This document shows, one piece after another, positions 22,892 through 34,683 of a stretch of DNA of 64,000 nucleotides. This DNA comes from Pagrus major. Taxonomy: Eukaryota > Chordata > Actinopteri > Spariformes > Sparidae. The stretch spans positions 5,315,936-5,379,935 of the forward strand of contig NC_133220.1 of NCBI RefSeq assembly GCF_040436345.1, in the 5' to 3' direction. A program made the position numbers and the translations under genes. The notes under the pieces are model-generated. The model had not been told where the DNA came from and did no database searches. It saw only the letters and a program-made list of their open reading frames with translations. Position 1 is the stretch's first letter. Every line of letters begins with the position of its first letter.

Positions 22892-25479
22892 CTTAATCAA
22901 CAGGCAAACAAAAGTAAAACAGCCGTAACTGAAAGCGCCAAACTAATTTCCTTTCAGGTTTCAAGAACTGTAGATAGATGTATTAAAACAATTGGAAACC
23001 ACGTTCCAAGATGGCATCCCAATTATTCCAATGAAAGTGAATGAAAGTTGCTTCCTTTGGCCTCCAAATGTTGGGACCTATAAAGTCTTGGGGGGCATGA
23101 AAGATTTTATGTGGCTCGTTGAGACTTCTCAAATTTTATTGGATCCAAACGTTCAAATTTTTGTTTTAACGAGTCCATAAGCTAAATGTTCCAGACTGAA
23201 TCAGAACAAGTACGTTTAGCTGCTCCTCCTATGAATTCACATCCATTATTCACATTACAGTTCTAACTGCAAAACAACCACATTTTTGTCCCCACGCATT
23301 GATTGATTCATTGATGCAAAATGGCTGAAAAGCTTACCTTTTTGATCTTGTTGGGTTTCGGATGGTATATTTATATTTATTCACACAAAGACTGCAGCGA
23401 CTAAGCTGTAAAGTTTCTGTCTGTTTTTGCAGATCAACCTCAGAAGTGAATCTGGGTAGAATTCCCTTTGAAGTTCTTTACAAAGAAAACCTGTTACCTG
23501 AGCTTAAATCGTTCATATCATTTTCCTCTTAATTTCACGGGTTTAACTCATTAGTAAGAAGGAGAGCACTGTTTGTGTCCTTTTTTTCTTTTCTGGAGTG
23601 ACAGTGTGTACATTTCAGGACACATATCATATCATATTCTCTCCGGGGAGGAGGGGGATGAGGTGGAGGAGTGGGAGGATGAAAGGCTAAGATGCAGCTC
23701 CTCTGCGGATGTTATGAAACGGTGGCTGGTGGATCCCAAAAGCAACACATCTCCTCCGGTCTGCTGTGCTGCAGAGGCAGCGCTTCCCAAACTTTTCCCC
23801 CCTCAGAGGCTGTCCCCCCCAACCCAACCCTCATGAAAGTGCTCCCCCCAACATGCCATCTGGTGTCCCACATAGAGCGAATACATTTTTAGGTTGGGCG
23901 ACCCCAGTGTGAATCAGAGTGCCGTGGAGTTTCATAACTCGTGTTTCTCGGCACCATTCTGCTTTCTCTACGAGTTCACATTTTGTGAATCACTGGCTTC
24001 AACTCATTTGGTCCCTAATTTAAAATCTTTTGAACAAATTCTCCTTTAATTCCTTGTTTAGTAATTTATCTACATCATTCACAGCCTTAAATTCTCGTCA
24101 TTTGAGGCCTTTGGAGGACAAATTTTCCCAAACATGACATGTTCCTAATTCCCCCTGAAATACTACTTAAGAAGAAGGTGATGTTTTGGTTTTGGGATAC
24201 TGGATGGGACAGTTTAACAGGCCTTCTCATGCTGTCAGGAACATGCAATATGGGCAACTGTTGGAGGCAATGCTGATGGAAAAACCGTCAGTGATGAGAA
24301 TTCATCCAGGGAATTGGTTTTATAAGCAAACTGATTTCGGCATCATCATTTAAACTCCACATTTTAGGAGTCACCGAGCCATTTAAGGATCTCAATTAAT
24401 TCTTGGAGTGTTCAGTATTTTTTCATTCCATCTGTAGATTAGCGTCTAGGAATGTTAGCATAAACTAAGCAGCACTAGCAAAGCATTAAGCAGCAGATGC
24501 CCATCTGCATTGCTCTCCATTTGTTGCTCATGTATTACTGCCTTGAGGAACCTGAATGTTATCAGAAGAGTGACAAAGTGGTGTAACTTTAGTTTTATTC
24601 ACCGCACTGTCATTTAAAAACACAAGTATATTTGCAGATTCTTTGGCAAACTGTTATATTGTTGAGTAAATGCACAATTTGGTGTATTGTTATTCTATTC
24701 CAGCTGTCAATAAAATAGTTTAACTCCATCATGATGCTAAAATGTTTGTTTTTCTTCTTATTTTTCAAAAGAGACAACAGAGACATGGCTGAGATTAATG
24801 GAAGATGTTGTTGTTGAATGCTTGCAAACACAAATGTCCAAATTTTGCCATCCAAACTCAAGAAACCTTCATCTTTGAAATGCTGATAAAAACCCCTTCC
24901 ATGAGAAAAATCCAGAACGTTACAGAAGCTAGCAAAGCCGAAGATCCGGCGTACGAGCACGAGTGATCACAAGACCAATGAATGTGTCTTCATACTGACA
25001 CCCTTGGAGGCAAGCAAGAACAACTACTGACTGTTGTGAAGCGCTGCAACCTTGCGTGGTTCTGTGTTGTTTATCACCATGATTCTCCCAAGACCATCCT
25101 CCAGGGCACAGTGGGAGGCCAAAGAGGCTGACAATGCAAAAAGCTGGCTTGGCAATGTAAAAGAGTGGACAGGTCAAGCCCTTGACTCGCTGTTGCGAAC
25201 ACTGAAGGACTAAACTCCTCGTGCTATAAGTAAACTGCTGAAGTTTAAATGACTTTCCGTTGTGTTAGACTGTATTACCGACCATATAAGTAACAATATG
25301 TGGCTTTCTAGAGAAAGATAGTTGATTGTTGATGTGGGTAGACTGGGTCTGACACCAACTAAATGTGGCATTTGACAACCTGGGAATGAGAGTCAATAAT
25401 TGACTTTCTTTCGCTACATATTGTTGACTTTCCCTTCAGAGACCAGGCTTTGCATCCAGTTTGTGATCAAGAGTTACGT

Positions 25480-25690
25480 CACTTACATTACGAGACTGAT
25501 TGTAGTTATTTAAACCGAAAGTATGATCTTTTTCTGTCCCTAACCAAGTAGTTTTTGTGCCTAAACCTGACCAAGTGCAGGGTTCATAACAAAAGCCGAA
25601 AGCCATAATATGTCAGCTTTATTTGGAAAGTTCAAACTGACACTAGAGGGGTTAGTAGAGCGTCATAGTTTGAAGCTTAAGGCCACAGCA
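25480..25690 (-). repeat. Fragment of the MITE-related repeat
   Basis: CCTAACCAAGTAGTTTTTGT followed by GCCTAAACCTGACCAAG is the reverse complement of the internal core of the hAT-type MITE family. Ends are not visible. Confidence 0.5.
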
Positions 25691-26588
25691 CTGTATTCGA
25701 TGAGCTGGGAGTGAGAACGCGTTTGATTTTAATGCAGGTTTTGCTCCAAACACCACACAGTCTTTTCTACATTAACAAACTCATTTATTTACCATTACAC
25801 AGTCTTTTACAAACTTCTTATTTCTCATTTAAGACCTTTTGTGCTGATGGGCATATTATAGAGTCATCTGCGTATATTGCAACACTGGCATTAATCAAAC
25901 TAATGAGCAAAAATTGGTAAAAACTGAAAACAAAGGTTGTCGAAGACACCACACTTAACTGCTTATACATCAGAATAACTGTCTATAAATATACTGCGTA
26001 TAAGTAAGATGACTTTTTAGTCATGCAGCAGTGTTGAAAACCTTTCAAAACATTTCACCATTGTTGGTGTTTGTGCTGTCAAACATTTCTCCGCCTTCAT
26101 AAATGAACAGTTAACTGACCAACGGCTGCAAACTTTCCTGAAACCTCAATAAGCTACAAACCTCTTGTGGGGAACGGATGAGAGTGGAAGGAAGAAAAAA
26201 AAAAGAGAAGACAGACATCAGGGAGGAGAAAGGAAAAACACAATAATATCAAAGATGGAGGAAGAGAATGAGACAGGGAGCTGGAGAGCGAAGCAGAGGA
26301 GAGGAGGGATTCATTTTGTTTGACAGTCAGCAGCTAAGGACGACGTGAAGTGTGAAGCTTTAGCCTGTCTGTATAGATGGGAGACTCTCTGTCTCCACAT
26401 CCGTCGCTCTCCACCTCCTTTTCTCTCCTTTTCTAGCTCGTTCTCTATCTCTTTTTTCTTCTTCTATGGTATCTCTCTGGCTCTCAATCTTTCTCCTCCC
26501 ATCACTCACTATTTTCCCTCCCACTGTCTCTCTCGCTCTCTGGCAGACGTCCAGACTCCCTGGCGACCGAACTGATCAGCTTGTATTA

Positions 26589-26591
<3 letters not shown>

Positions 26592-26663
<72 letters not shown>

Positions 26664-26664
26664 A
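26592..26664. repeat. Compound (TC)n(CA)n microsatellite
   Basis: About 48 bases of TC dinucleotide pass directly into 25 bases of CA dinucleotide. CA-rich scattered runs continue to about 26820. Confidence 0.97.
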
Positions 26665-28129
26665 AAGCAATTGCGTGACAGCAAGTCAGGTCACACTAGG
26701 CACACACACACACTCACCGAGGCAAAGGCATGACTTGCATGCACATGCGCAGACTGACAGTCGAAGAAGACACCATATCACACACTCGAGCACACACACA
26801 CACGTACGCGCACACACATGCACGAGTGCTAGCGTGACTTGCATACACAAAGCTAGAAAAGACAAATTCGCACACTAAATTTGGATGAAGCAGCAGGAGG
26901 CCCCTCAGATGGTGCAAAAAGCAAATTGAGACATAAATCATTTTCTCGACGGGGGAAATTACAATTCCAAACAACAGCATGTTTCACCTCGCTCGAACAC
27001 CGACACCATACAGGAAAGAGTTGTGCTTCGACACACACGCTCCTCTACCCGACAGGCTGTCGCTGTAGCGCCCCCTGCTGCATTACTGTCTGGTTAGTTT
27101 GACATTTACAGGTTTTGAACACAGAAAAAAAAGAGGAAATATAGTGATGTGGCGCTGAACTTTGATTCAGTCCAAAGGGGAATTCTTCTGCCATCATCCC
27201 TCTGTGTCCTCCCCTCCTCCACTCAATACTGCTGTGCACAAATACTGCAAATTAAATACTTCTTATCCACTTTCTCTTCCTCCTTTCCTCCTTTACATAC
27301 ACCTCCACTCTTATTTCATATCTTAACAACTTGTAGGGGGAGTCAAAGCTGCTGTAAGTGATATTTTCTTATAATTATTTTATCCCCTGTTCATGCAGAA
27401 AAAGAGAAAATTACTTTTCTGGTGTCCCCATCCAATCAGGGGGATCCTCCTGTTCGCTGCTACTGTGATGACTTAGAGAGAAGGGAGGGGATTGTTAACT
27501 GCAAAACAGACAGGACGTTAGCTCAAACGACGACGACGCTTACAGCAGCCTTAACTAGCCTAAGTCCAAACAATATTGTCAAAAAAGTAGCCTGCTAAAT
27601 AGCAAAAATTGTGTAAAATAAGCAATTACTTTCTTCCATTATTTATGCTGTGTGTCCTCTTTGTGTACCCTTGTGGCCAAACATGTATAAATGCAAGGAT
27701 AATATTCATCTACAGTGACTGCACATGTATGACGTGTCCACTTAGACGCACGGAGCTGGAAGTGCATCCGTATGCCTGTTGTTTTCTTCTTCTAATTATT
27801 ATTTTAGCTTTTTGTGCCGTTATGATAGTGACGGGGTAATGATGGGAAAGGGGGGAAAGCGAGGGGGGAAGACATGCAGGGCCGCCCCTGGCCAAATTGG
27901 GGCTCTAAGCAGAATTTTATTTGGCTCCGTGTCACCCTTAGTAACAAACTTAAGCATTGACCCTGTTATGACAAGAAATCCATCATACAAGCAGATTATT
28001 AAGATTTGTTTTGGTCTTAATGGTAAATTACACAATGAAATTAACGTAAACACTAGCCTCACAAAGATTAAAATTAATGCAAATAATAATTATATTCATT
28101 ATGATTTGATTTTATTATACTATTTTAAT

Positions 28130-28328
28130 CCCACAAGGCGGCGCCCAATGAGCATTGTTAGGGGTCGGTGCCTTGCTCAAGGGTACCTCGGCAATGCCCA
28201 GGATGTGAACTAGTATTCTCCATTACTAGTTCACATCATACTTTTTTTTTTTTTTTTGTCCGAGCGGGACTTGAACCGGCCACATCTGAGCCCCCAAGCC
28301 AAGTCCCTACGGACTGAGCTATTGCCGC
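28130..28328 (-). mobile_element. tRNA-derived SINE, nested in the hAT element
   Basis: On the - strand the element starts at 28328 with GCGGCAATAGCTCAGTCCGT, which contains an A-box-like TAGCTCAGTCCGTAGGG, followed by the B box GGTTCAAGTCC. Together these form an internal RNA polymerase III promoter inside a roughly 70-base tRNA-like head. A body follows with AGTTCACATCCTGGGCA and TTGAGCAAGGCACCGACCCC, a module I recognise from repeats in many spiny-rayed fishes. A run of about 17 A (T on the + strand, about 28241-28257) sits between head and body. It is a SINE, not a working tRNA gene. Confidence 0.8.
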
Positions 28329-28466
28329 TATTTGATACCTCTATATTTAAATATTTTTATATACTTATTTTTACATTTTGTTCTAGGTTCTATATTCCTA
28401 TACTGCTGTTTGCTGCTGCAACGCTTTAAATTTCTCCATTGTGGGTCAAATAAAGGATTATCTTAA
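28329..28466 (+). mobile_element. LINE 3' tail fragment
   Basis: TGCTGCAACGCTTTAAATTT then CTCCATTGTGGGTCAAATAA and AGGATTATCTTA resembles the 3'-terminal untranslated tail of fish L2-type LINEs (compare the tail at 1880-1957: GCTGTAACGAGTAAATTTCC then CCGATGTGGGATAAATAAAA). No coding part remains. Confidence 0.55.
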
Positions 28467-29180
28467 ATTCACCAAGAGATGGCGACATTTTACCTCCATA
28501 AAAATAGCCCAAAACTTCTATTGATAGCATAGATTGATAGGCTATAAACCTGAGCCAACATACGACCACCAACTGGTCAATTAACCACTCCTTTTTCAAC
28601 AGAGGTGAATGTATATGCAGTTAACAAGACATTCAATAAATGATAATCAGGGCCGCTGGAAAATTTAATCTCCAGTCCAGAATTATCCTCTCTTCTGTCT
28701 CATGATTAGCAGGCTAGCAGCTGGGGTGTTCCTCCTCTTGTTTTGACTTTGTCTTTCTTTTGCTTTCTCCCGATTCATATTGCCGTTTGGAGGCCATCTC
28801 TCCACCTGCATCCAACTGCCTGTCGGCGCATCTGACCGCTGATTGGTCAGATGCTGCGTGCTGTCAATCATTGCGCCAACGTGTGCGGTGTCAGATTACT
28901 CGTTTTTTTTTTTTCTCTCCTGCCTCGGGCTGACTTGGTGCTCTACGCGCGCCTCACGGCAGCGATGCGCATCCTTTGCGCATTTGCAGAGAATGTGTCC
29001 CCTTGCGCAAAATGGGGCCCCCCATGGATCGTGGGGCCCTACGCACAGCGCGTGTTCTGCGTGTAGGGAGGGGCGGCGCTGAAGACATGCAGCAAAGACC
29101 CGCTGGTTGGATTCAAAACCTCACCATCCTCATGGCGTTGTTTTCAGGCTCATTTTTGGGCAGCTGTTTTCAGCGACAAA

Positions 29181-29585
29181 TGTCACGATCCTGGTTTTTG
29201 TTCTTCCTTTATTTCCTGTTTTATTTTGAAATTGTGCCCTCATGCGTTGCGTGTTGCTTTTCAGTTCCTCCCTCTGTGTGATTTCCCTCCTTCCAGTGTT
29301 TTTCCGTTCCTTTCCCTCACCTGTCCTTTCTCCACCTCCCTCCACCTGTACCTCACCCCCTCGTTAGTGTGTGTAGTTGTCTTAGTCAGTTACTCACCTG
29401 TGTTATTTCCTGAGTCTGTTCCCGTGTCTCCCCGTGATGTCTTTCTGTTTTTTGTTCCTGCTTTATTCCTCTTGTTTTCCCTGAGTTTTATTTGCCCCTC
29501 TCGGTTGATACTTTGTTTTAGCTTTTGTGTTGCTACTTTGTATTTTGGGTATTTTTGCTCTTCTTAGTTTTTGGGATTATATGAT
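29181..29585 (+). mobile_element. LTR-like dispersed element, copy a
   Basis: Starts TGTCACGATCCTGGTTTTTG and continues with ATTTCCTGTTTTATTTT, CTCACCTGT and pyrimidine-rich sequence. The same order of phrases is found at 32906-33010, 41448-41812 and 46118-46290, all on the + strand. A TG start and, in the best copy, an ACA end suggest long terminal repeats of an endogenous retroelement. The right end is approximate. Confidence 0.5.
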
Positions 29586-31097
29586 TTTTCACTAACTTCA
29601 CACCACCAGTCTCACACCTAACAGCAGGCAGACACACTGATGAATACAGTGGAGCGTTAAACAGCTAAAGAGCCAAATATTTCCCTCAGGACGAAAAAGA
29701 AAAACTGCCAGGTGGCCAGAAACAACTTCTAATGAATGATAATGTTTCTGTGCAAATAGACAACTATTTGCCAAATTCACCATATCAAATTAAAAGATAG
29801 TAAGACTTTTTGTGGCATGACAGCATCATGCTACTTCAACCTTTGTTGTGTAGAGAGGAGTCATTATTTGCGTGATTTTAACAGGTCTCTTTTCAGAAAA
29901 ATAGAGGTTTTAGGCATTTTAACATACCAGAATGTGTCAGATATGAAGTGGCTGCTGTTGAAAATTACCTTTTATAAAGTGTTTTTAAAAAAGTCTGAAA
30001 AATGGGTGAGAATAGCTAGATTCAACCCTTAATGATATATACAATGCATTTTGGTTAAAAAAATGTATTGTGCATAAATGTAAATTTAATGAAACCTGCA
30101 CTTTAAGCTGTGGAAAACTTGCAGACATGAGGTTAAAGTAACACAGTTTAACATCGCTACTTTCTGCTGCAGGTGTGATGTTGCCACTCGGTCAATAGCA
30201 CACATCTGGACCGTCCCACATGGCCTCCACTATCCCTCACCACCTCCTTTTCTTCCCCACCGTCTCCGCCAAGGGACGCCCCGGTAGCAGAGGGGAGTGT
30301 AGCGATGGTGGGGGTTGGTGAAAAAACCTCACAGTGTCTGGACTGACAGCCACAGAGTCCACAAGGGCTTAAGAACGCCTCACTGCAGTATCAGCAAGCG
30401 CTTAAGGGCTCTGGCGCGAACTTCTGGAGACTTCCCTGAGGATTTTTACAACTCTGTAGACTTCTCAGAGTGTATAGCCCCGTATTTCATTGCAACAGTG
30501 ACATCAGTAAATGAGAACACCGGGGACGCATCCAAGACACTGAAGTATATCAAGCCCACCATGTAGAAATGTAAAGTTAGAGCTCTTAATGACGCATCTT
30601 ATATGTATTTTATTCTTCTGCCGATGGATCCTGTCAAGGCAGCCGTCTGTAAGCAATCTCAAAAAGGAAAACAGGATGTCAGAATTTAAATTTAAATGTC
30701 AATTTTTTTATTGATGTACATGTAGCCTATGTCAAACTCTGACCACAGCAAAATAACAGAACTTCACAGTCTCAATACTAAACGACACATGTATATTATT
30801 GCTACACAGTTTTTTTTTAAACGAAGTTGTTCTTCTGACGAAGACGCGCGGGGCTTTCACTTTGAAAGAAGAAGATATTTAAAGACACCTCTAAGTTTAA
30901 TTTAACACAATTCCAACAATAATACAGTGTATACATGTCCAAAATGTTAAAATGAGGTAAAATGAAATGTCACTATACATCATTTATGTCACACATACAG
31001 TCAAGAGACAAAATGTTTTCATATATAAATTAACAGTTAAGATTTCTGTTACTGAGCTCCAGCTTCTCATCAGTACCATCAGTACCAGACAAAGTGT

Positions 31098-31530
31098 CAG
31101 TGTTGGAAGAAGTACACAGATCCTTTAGTAGCAATACCTGCATACAAAATTGTACTTGAGTAAAAGATATTATCAGCAAAGTGTAGTTAAAGCACTAAAA
31201 GTTTTTTTTTGGTTTTGTTGTGAGAGGGATTGCAACTTGATCCTTGACCTCATAAACATCCCATAACTCCCACAGCTGTGCACAGTTTTCAACCTGAACC
31301 GGTCCAAACAGCCACATAACCGAAAACACCTGAGTGGATATGCATCGCCTTGATTTAACTCATAATAACGCATCACTTTTTAATGTTTAAATGAAAGTAA
31401 ATAGAAATAACACCTGTCAAATAAATGCAGCAAAATAAAGTATTTTTTGAATGTGATGGAGGTAAATTGGGAATCCTCAAGTATGTAAAAATGATATATT
31501 TAAGTATTTAACTTGACTAAATGTACTTCG
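31098..31530. repeat. Dispersed teleost repeat ('AGTACTCAGATC' type)
   Basis: GAAGAAGTACACAGATCCTT followed by TAGTAGCAATACCTGC and TACTTGAGTAAAAGATAT, with a second part TTAAGTATTTAACTTGACTA later, matches the commonly seen fish repeat with tandem AAGTACT phrases. A related fragment is at 33975-34150. No coding capacity is visible. Confidence 0.55.
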
Positions 31531-31732
31531 AAACCAAAAACTCCAAAGATGGCGAGCTCAACTTTCTGATTTGATTTCACTTGAGATTGTGTAGTCAAAC
31601 AATATTTTGGCAAAAGGTGATTTTTTAAAAATTTTTAATTTGGTAAAAGTACATTTAAATCCCACAAAATGTGCATGTAATAATAATGATGAAAATGAAA
31701 ATGTAACTGAGTGTTAATTTATCATTCATTCA

Positions 31733-31738
31733 TTTATT
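31733..31738 (-). terminator. Candidate poly(A) signal of the abra-like gene
   Basis: AATAAA on the - strand, the first canonical signal after the stop codon at 32324, giving a 3'-UTR of about 590 bases. Confidence 0.4.
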
Positions 31739-32323
31739 CTACCAATTTTCACAAATAACCAAAAAGGAGGAAAAAGAGGAAGAAAAAAGAAAATATTGGT
31801 CACATTGCTGCTTCATTTTTTCATCTCTCTCTCGCAGAGGACAAAACAGAGACTCGGTAACTAAAGTCTGTCTGTGACTTATGAGTTTCTTCAGTCACAG
31901 TCTGAGTCGAGCTCTCCAGCGTGACTGACATGGTGGAGGGTTGTCGTGGCTCCTAGTATGTAGCGTGGTTAGCAAGGCGAGCATGGTTAGCATGCTAAAG
32001 ATAGCTTCCCTTCACCGGATGACCTGTCAGGTATATGAGAAGAACTAATGAGTCTGCTGAGTGTGTGTGTCTGTGTGTGTGTGTGTGTAGCCTCCACGTG
32101 TATGCTCACATGCCTTTAAATAATGTATGACTAGTTTTAGAGATTTTGTTTCCATTGTTTCTGCTAATAAAACTACAATTTCCTTCCAGATTTCTCTCTC
32201 TTCCTCCCATTTCTCCTGTGTAGCATCATTGTGGTTAGCACTGATGGCAGTATTTCTGCAGACGAGCTCATGTGTGGCGTGTTTGCATGTGTATTAAGTG
32301 TTTGTAAGACATCCTGTCCGTCC

Positions 32324-32761
32324 TCAGTCCCTCAGCGTGATGATGATGTGATCGTCCTGTCCTTTCCACAGCATCTCCCCTTCAAAGTCCAGCATCTTGT
32401 GCTTGCGGCAGCGCAGCAGGATGCCCACCACCTTGTCCGAGATCTTCACGTAGCGATCGAAGAGTCGGCCGAAGGTTATGATGGTCCTCCCCTCTTTGTC
32501 CTTAAAGCCCATGTCTCTGATGATCCACACCATCTCCTCCATCTCCCTGTGGATGTGTTTCTGCGCCCTGTCGCCCCTCTCCGCCGTCCTGGACCCCTCT
32601 TTGGGCCGACCGTAGCCGGAGTCGCCCTTGCGGAGGCGCTGGGCCATGGAGAAGTCGTAGTCGAACTCCTCGCTGAAGGGGTTGAGCTTCTGGCCCTCCA
32701 TGTGCTGCACGGACCACTGCTGCCAGCGGTTTTTGATGTCGCCCGTAGTGGCAATCTTAAT
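32324..32761 (-). CDS. abra-like gene, exon 2 (actin-binding segment and costars domain)
   Basis: Second and last coding exon of an ABRA/STARS (actin-binding Rho-activating) family protein, residues 210-354. The acceptor is TTTATCTGCAG (- strand) before 32761 and the stop is TGA at 32324-32326. It encodes IKIATTGDIKNRWQQWSVQH followed by MEGQKLNPFSEEFDYDFSMA, then the linker GYGRPKEGSRTAERG and a C-terminal costars domain with FGRLFDRYVKISDKVVGILL, HKMLDFEGEMLWKGQDDHII and the ending TLRD. NPFSEEFDY, GRPKEGTKTAER and DFEGEMLW are the family's strongest signatures. In mammals the C-terminal part binds actin and is needed for activating SRF through MRTF. The + strand frame over the same bases is a shadow. 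Confidence 0.97.
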   Translation of the reverse strand: MKIATTGDIKNRWQQWSVQHMEGQKLNPFSEEFDYDFSMAQRLRKGDSGYGRPKEGSRTAERGDRAQKHIHREMEEMVWIIRDMGFKDKEGRTIITFGRLFDRYVKISDKVVGILLRCRKHKMLDFEGEMLWKGQDDHIIITLRD

Positions 32762-32905
32762 CTGCAGATAAAGGATGGCGGGAAAGTTAACATCAGAGTT
32801 TAAAGAGCAGCTGATCATTTTATTATCACTGTGTTCAAACCTGCAAAGCAAAAACATCAGTTTGAGAATCACTTAACCTGTGAAAACAGCTTGATTTTGT
32901 CCTCT

Positions 32906-33010
32906 TGTCACAGTTTAGGGTTTTTGGTTTGTTTATCTCCTGTTTTATTTTGTAGTTCTCTTCCCATGTGTTTCCACTTCCTGTCTTTGTGTTTTCTTCC
33001 CGAGACTCTT
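32906..33010 (+). mobile_element. LTR-like dispersed element, copy b (fragment)
   Basis: Starts TGTCACAGTTTAGGGTTTTT and carries CTCCTGTTTTATTTTGTAGT, matching copies at 29181, 41448 and 46118. It lies in the abra-like intron, antisense to that gene. Confidence 0.5.
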
Positions 33011-33974
33011 TTTGCTTAAACGTAATACCTCTGTGGCTTTGGAGGAGCTCTGTCAACCCCGGTGATGTCACAGTGATGTCAATAAACCAATCAGGATGAT
33101 ATAATGCAACTAAACAAACCAGCAGCCTGGTAATCTTGGAGACGGCTGAAACCTTTTGTCGCAGCAAAAATGCAATTTCTGCCGAGAGGTTCTCATCGAA
33201 AGTGTCGAGCACCCCACCATAAATTAGGCTCAACATTCAGGATATCTGTGACTCTGCTGCAAAAACTTCAACATTGTCTTTTTCTGACAATTTTACATAA
33301 CTACTTTACTTGCTATTTTGCTATTATTTCTTTGAGATCAGCTAAAAAAGTCTGCATTGACCGCGCCCCCTCTGCCGGTGTATAAACATTGATTAATGAC
33401 CTCCCAATCTTTAAATAAACTCGTTGCTGTAATTGATCCCCATGTTGGCCTTTGCTTTGCACCCAGCCACATACACTAATGGAAAAAAACTGTCTATGGT
33501 CATATACACAAGCAAGCACAAACATATTTACATCCTCTGGAGTCCATTAATAGGTTTTTAAAAAGCAAAGCAGGGCGTTTGTGGGCTCGTTAGCCCCTTT
33601 TTCATGCACTGTTGTAACTTCTAATGATCTCAGATCCCATCCCTCCTCGCTTTTGTCTTCCCTGTCCTCTGTTCTGTCTCCATGCCATCATTCATCAAAA
33701 TCTTCTTCTCCTTCCTATTTAATCTTTTCTCCCACCCCGACCCCCCTCTGTCCTCCTCCTCCTCCTCCGGTCTCCCCCCTCCTTCCACCTCTCCTGGTAT
33801 TTTCCACAGCTTGCCAGGACTTCAGATCAGCGTCACCGTATCTCTCTGGAATCTGCTCTGTGAAAGTGAAGACCTTCGTCGAAACTCTGTGAACCCTTCA
33901 GAGTGATAATGATCTATTTTGCCACCATCTTTAGTTCTCAGCATTTGTTGCTGTGATCTTTCTGCTGCCCGACA

Positions 33975-34150
33975 GTAACATATATTAAAGTACTGTACTC
34001 ATGTGCAGTTCAGAGGTACTTTACGTGGGTATTTCCATTGTAAGGTTGTTTATACGTCAACTTCACTGCATCTCAGAGAGACACATTATATTTTCCCGCT
34101 GGTTGGGGTGACTTGTTGTCTGTCAGATCATGGCTTATAAAATATAACCA
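33975..34150. repeat. Dispersed teleost repeat, fragment
   Basis: TTAAAGTACTGTACTCATGT with a later TTCACTGCATCTCAGAGAGA belongs to the same repeat type as 31098-31530. Located in the abra-like intron. Confidence 0.45.
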
Positions 34151-34399
34151 GTAATCATAGATTATGCTACTCAACAATATATGAAGTACTTCAAATAGTC
34201 TTTACCTTGAACAATAAACACATTCAAATCCCACTTACAACATCAGTATAATTCAAGTATTACGTACTTTACAATAATTTGATTTTTTTAAGTGCACGTC
34301 ACTCCTGATTCTGTGGATTTGCTCGAGTTAGATTATTTATGAAATCAGCAAAATTTTACTTTTGTTATATTTTAAATGCACGATTTGTAATGGAGTATT

Positions 34400-34683
34400 T
34401 TACATTATGGTCTCTGTAGTTTTGGGGAAGAAATGTTAATCAGAAGAGAAAGCTCTTCACTGACTGAATAAACAAACTGACTTTCAAGGACAACACAATT
34501 TCATACTGTTTTACTTTGTTTATATGTGGCGGACCCTGCCACCTTATTTTCCTCTGAGAACAGCTCGTTTATTCAGTTACGGAAGCACAATTATTTCTGA
34601 GTTTGTATTATTACCTCATTAATATTGTAAATAAAAATTCTGAGTTTAAATTTCTTCTCTAAAACTACAGAGTGCCCCTTTAA
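34400..34683. mobile_element. MITE with terminal inverted repeats (TIR word CTCTGTAGTTTT)
   Basis: The left end TCTCTGTAGTTTTGGGGAAG then AAATGTTAA and the reverse complement of the right end, TAAAGGGGCACTCTGTAGTT then TTAGAGAAGAAATTT, are inverted repeats with a few mismatches. The middle carries GGCGGACCCTGCCACCTT, repeated in a second copy at 61350-61370. It is about 280 bp and non-coding. Located in the abra-like intron. Confidence 0.7.

Larger units (their letters stand above)
27877..29081. mobile_element. Non-autonomous hAT element with perfect 8-bp target duplication
   Basis: The left terminus is CAGGGCCGCCCCTGGC and the reverse complement of the right terminus is CAGCGCCGCCCCTCCC. 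The element is flanked by perfect 8-bp direct repeats AAGACATG (27869-27876 and 29082-29089). The CAG start, GC-rich termini and 8-bp duplication place it in the hAT superfamily. No transposase frame is present in its 1205 bases. It contains a tRNA-headed SINE and what looks like a LINE tail, both of which inserted into it or were carried by it. The undamaged target duplication suggests fairly recent insertion. Confidence 0.9.

Noticed and set aside
28257..28328. tRNA-like sequence with A and B boxes (- strand)
   Set aside because: The head is followed by an A run and the body of a known type of fish SINE, and the arm pairing is imperfect. It is a SINE head, not a tRNA gene.
32231..32803. Long + strand open frame of 190 codons
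   Set aside because: It lies opposite exon 2 of the abra-like gene. The - strand frame carries all family motifs and proper splice signals, so this one is a shadow.
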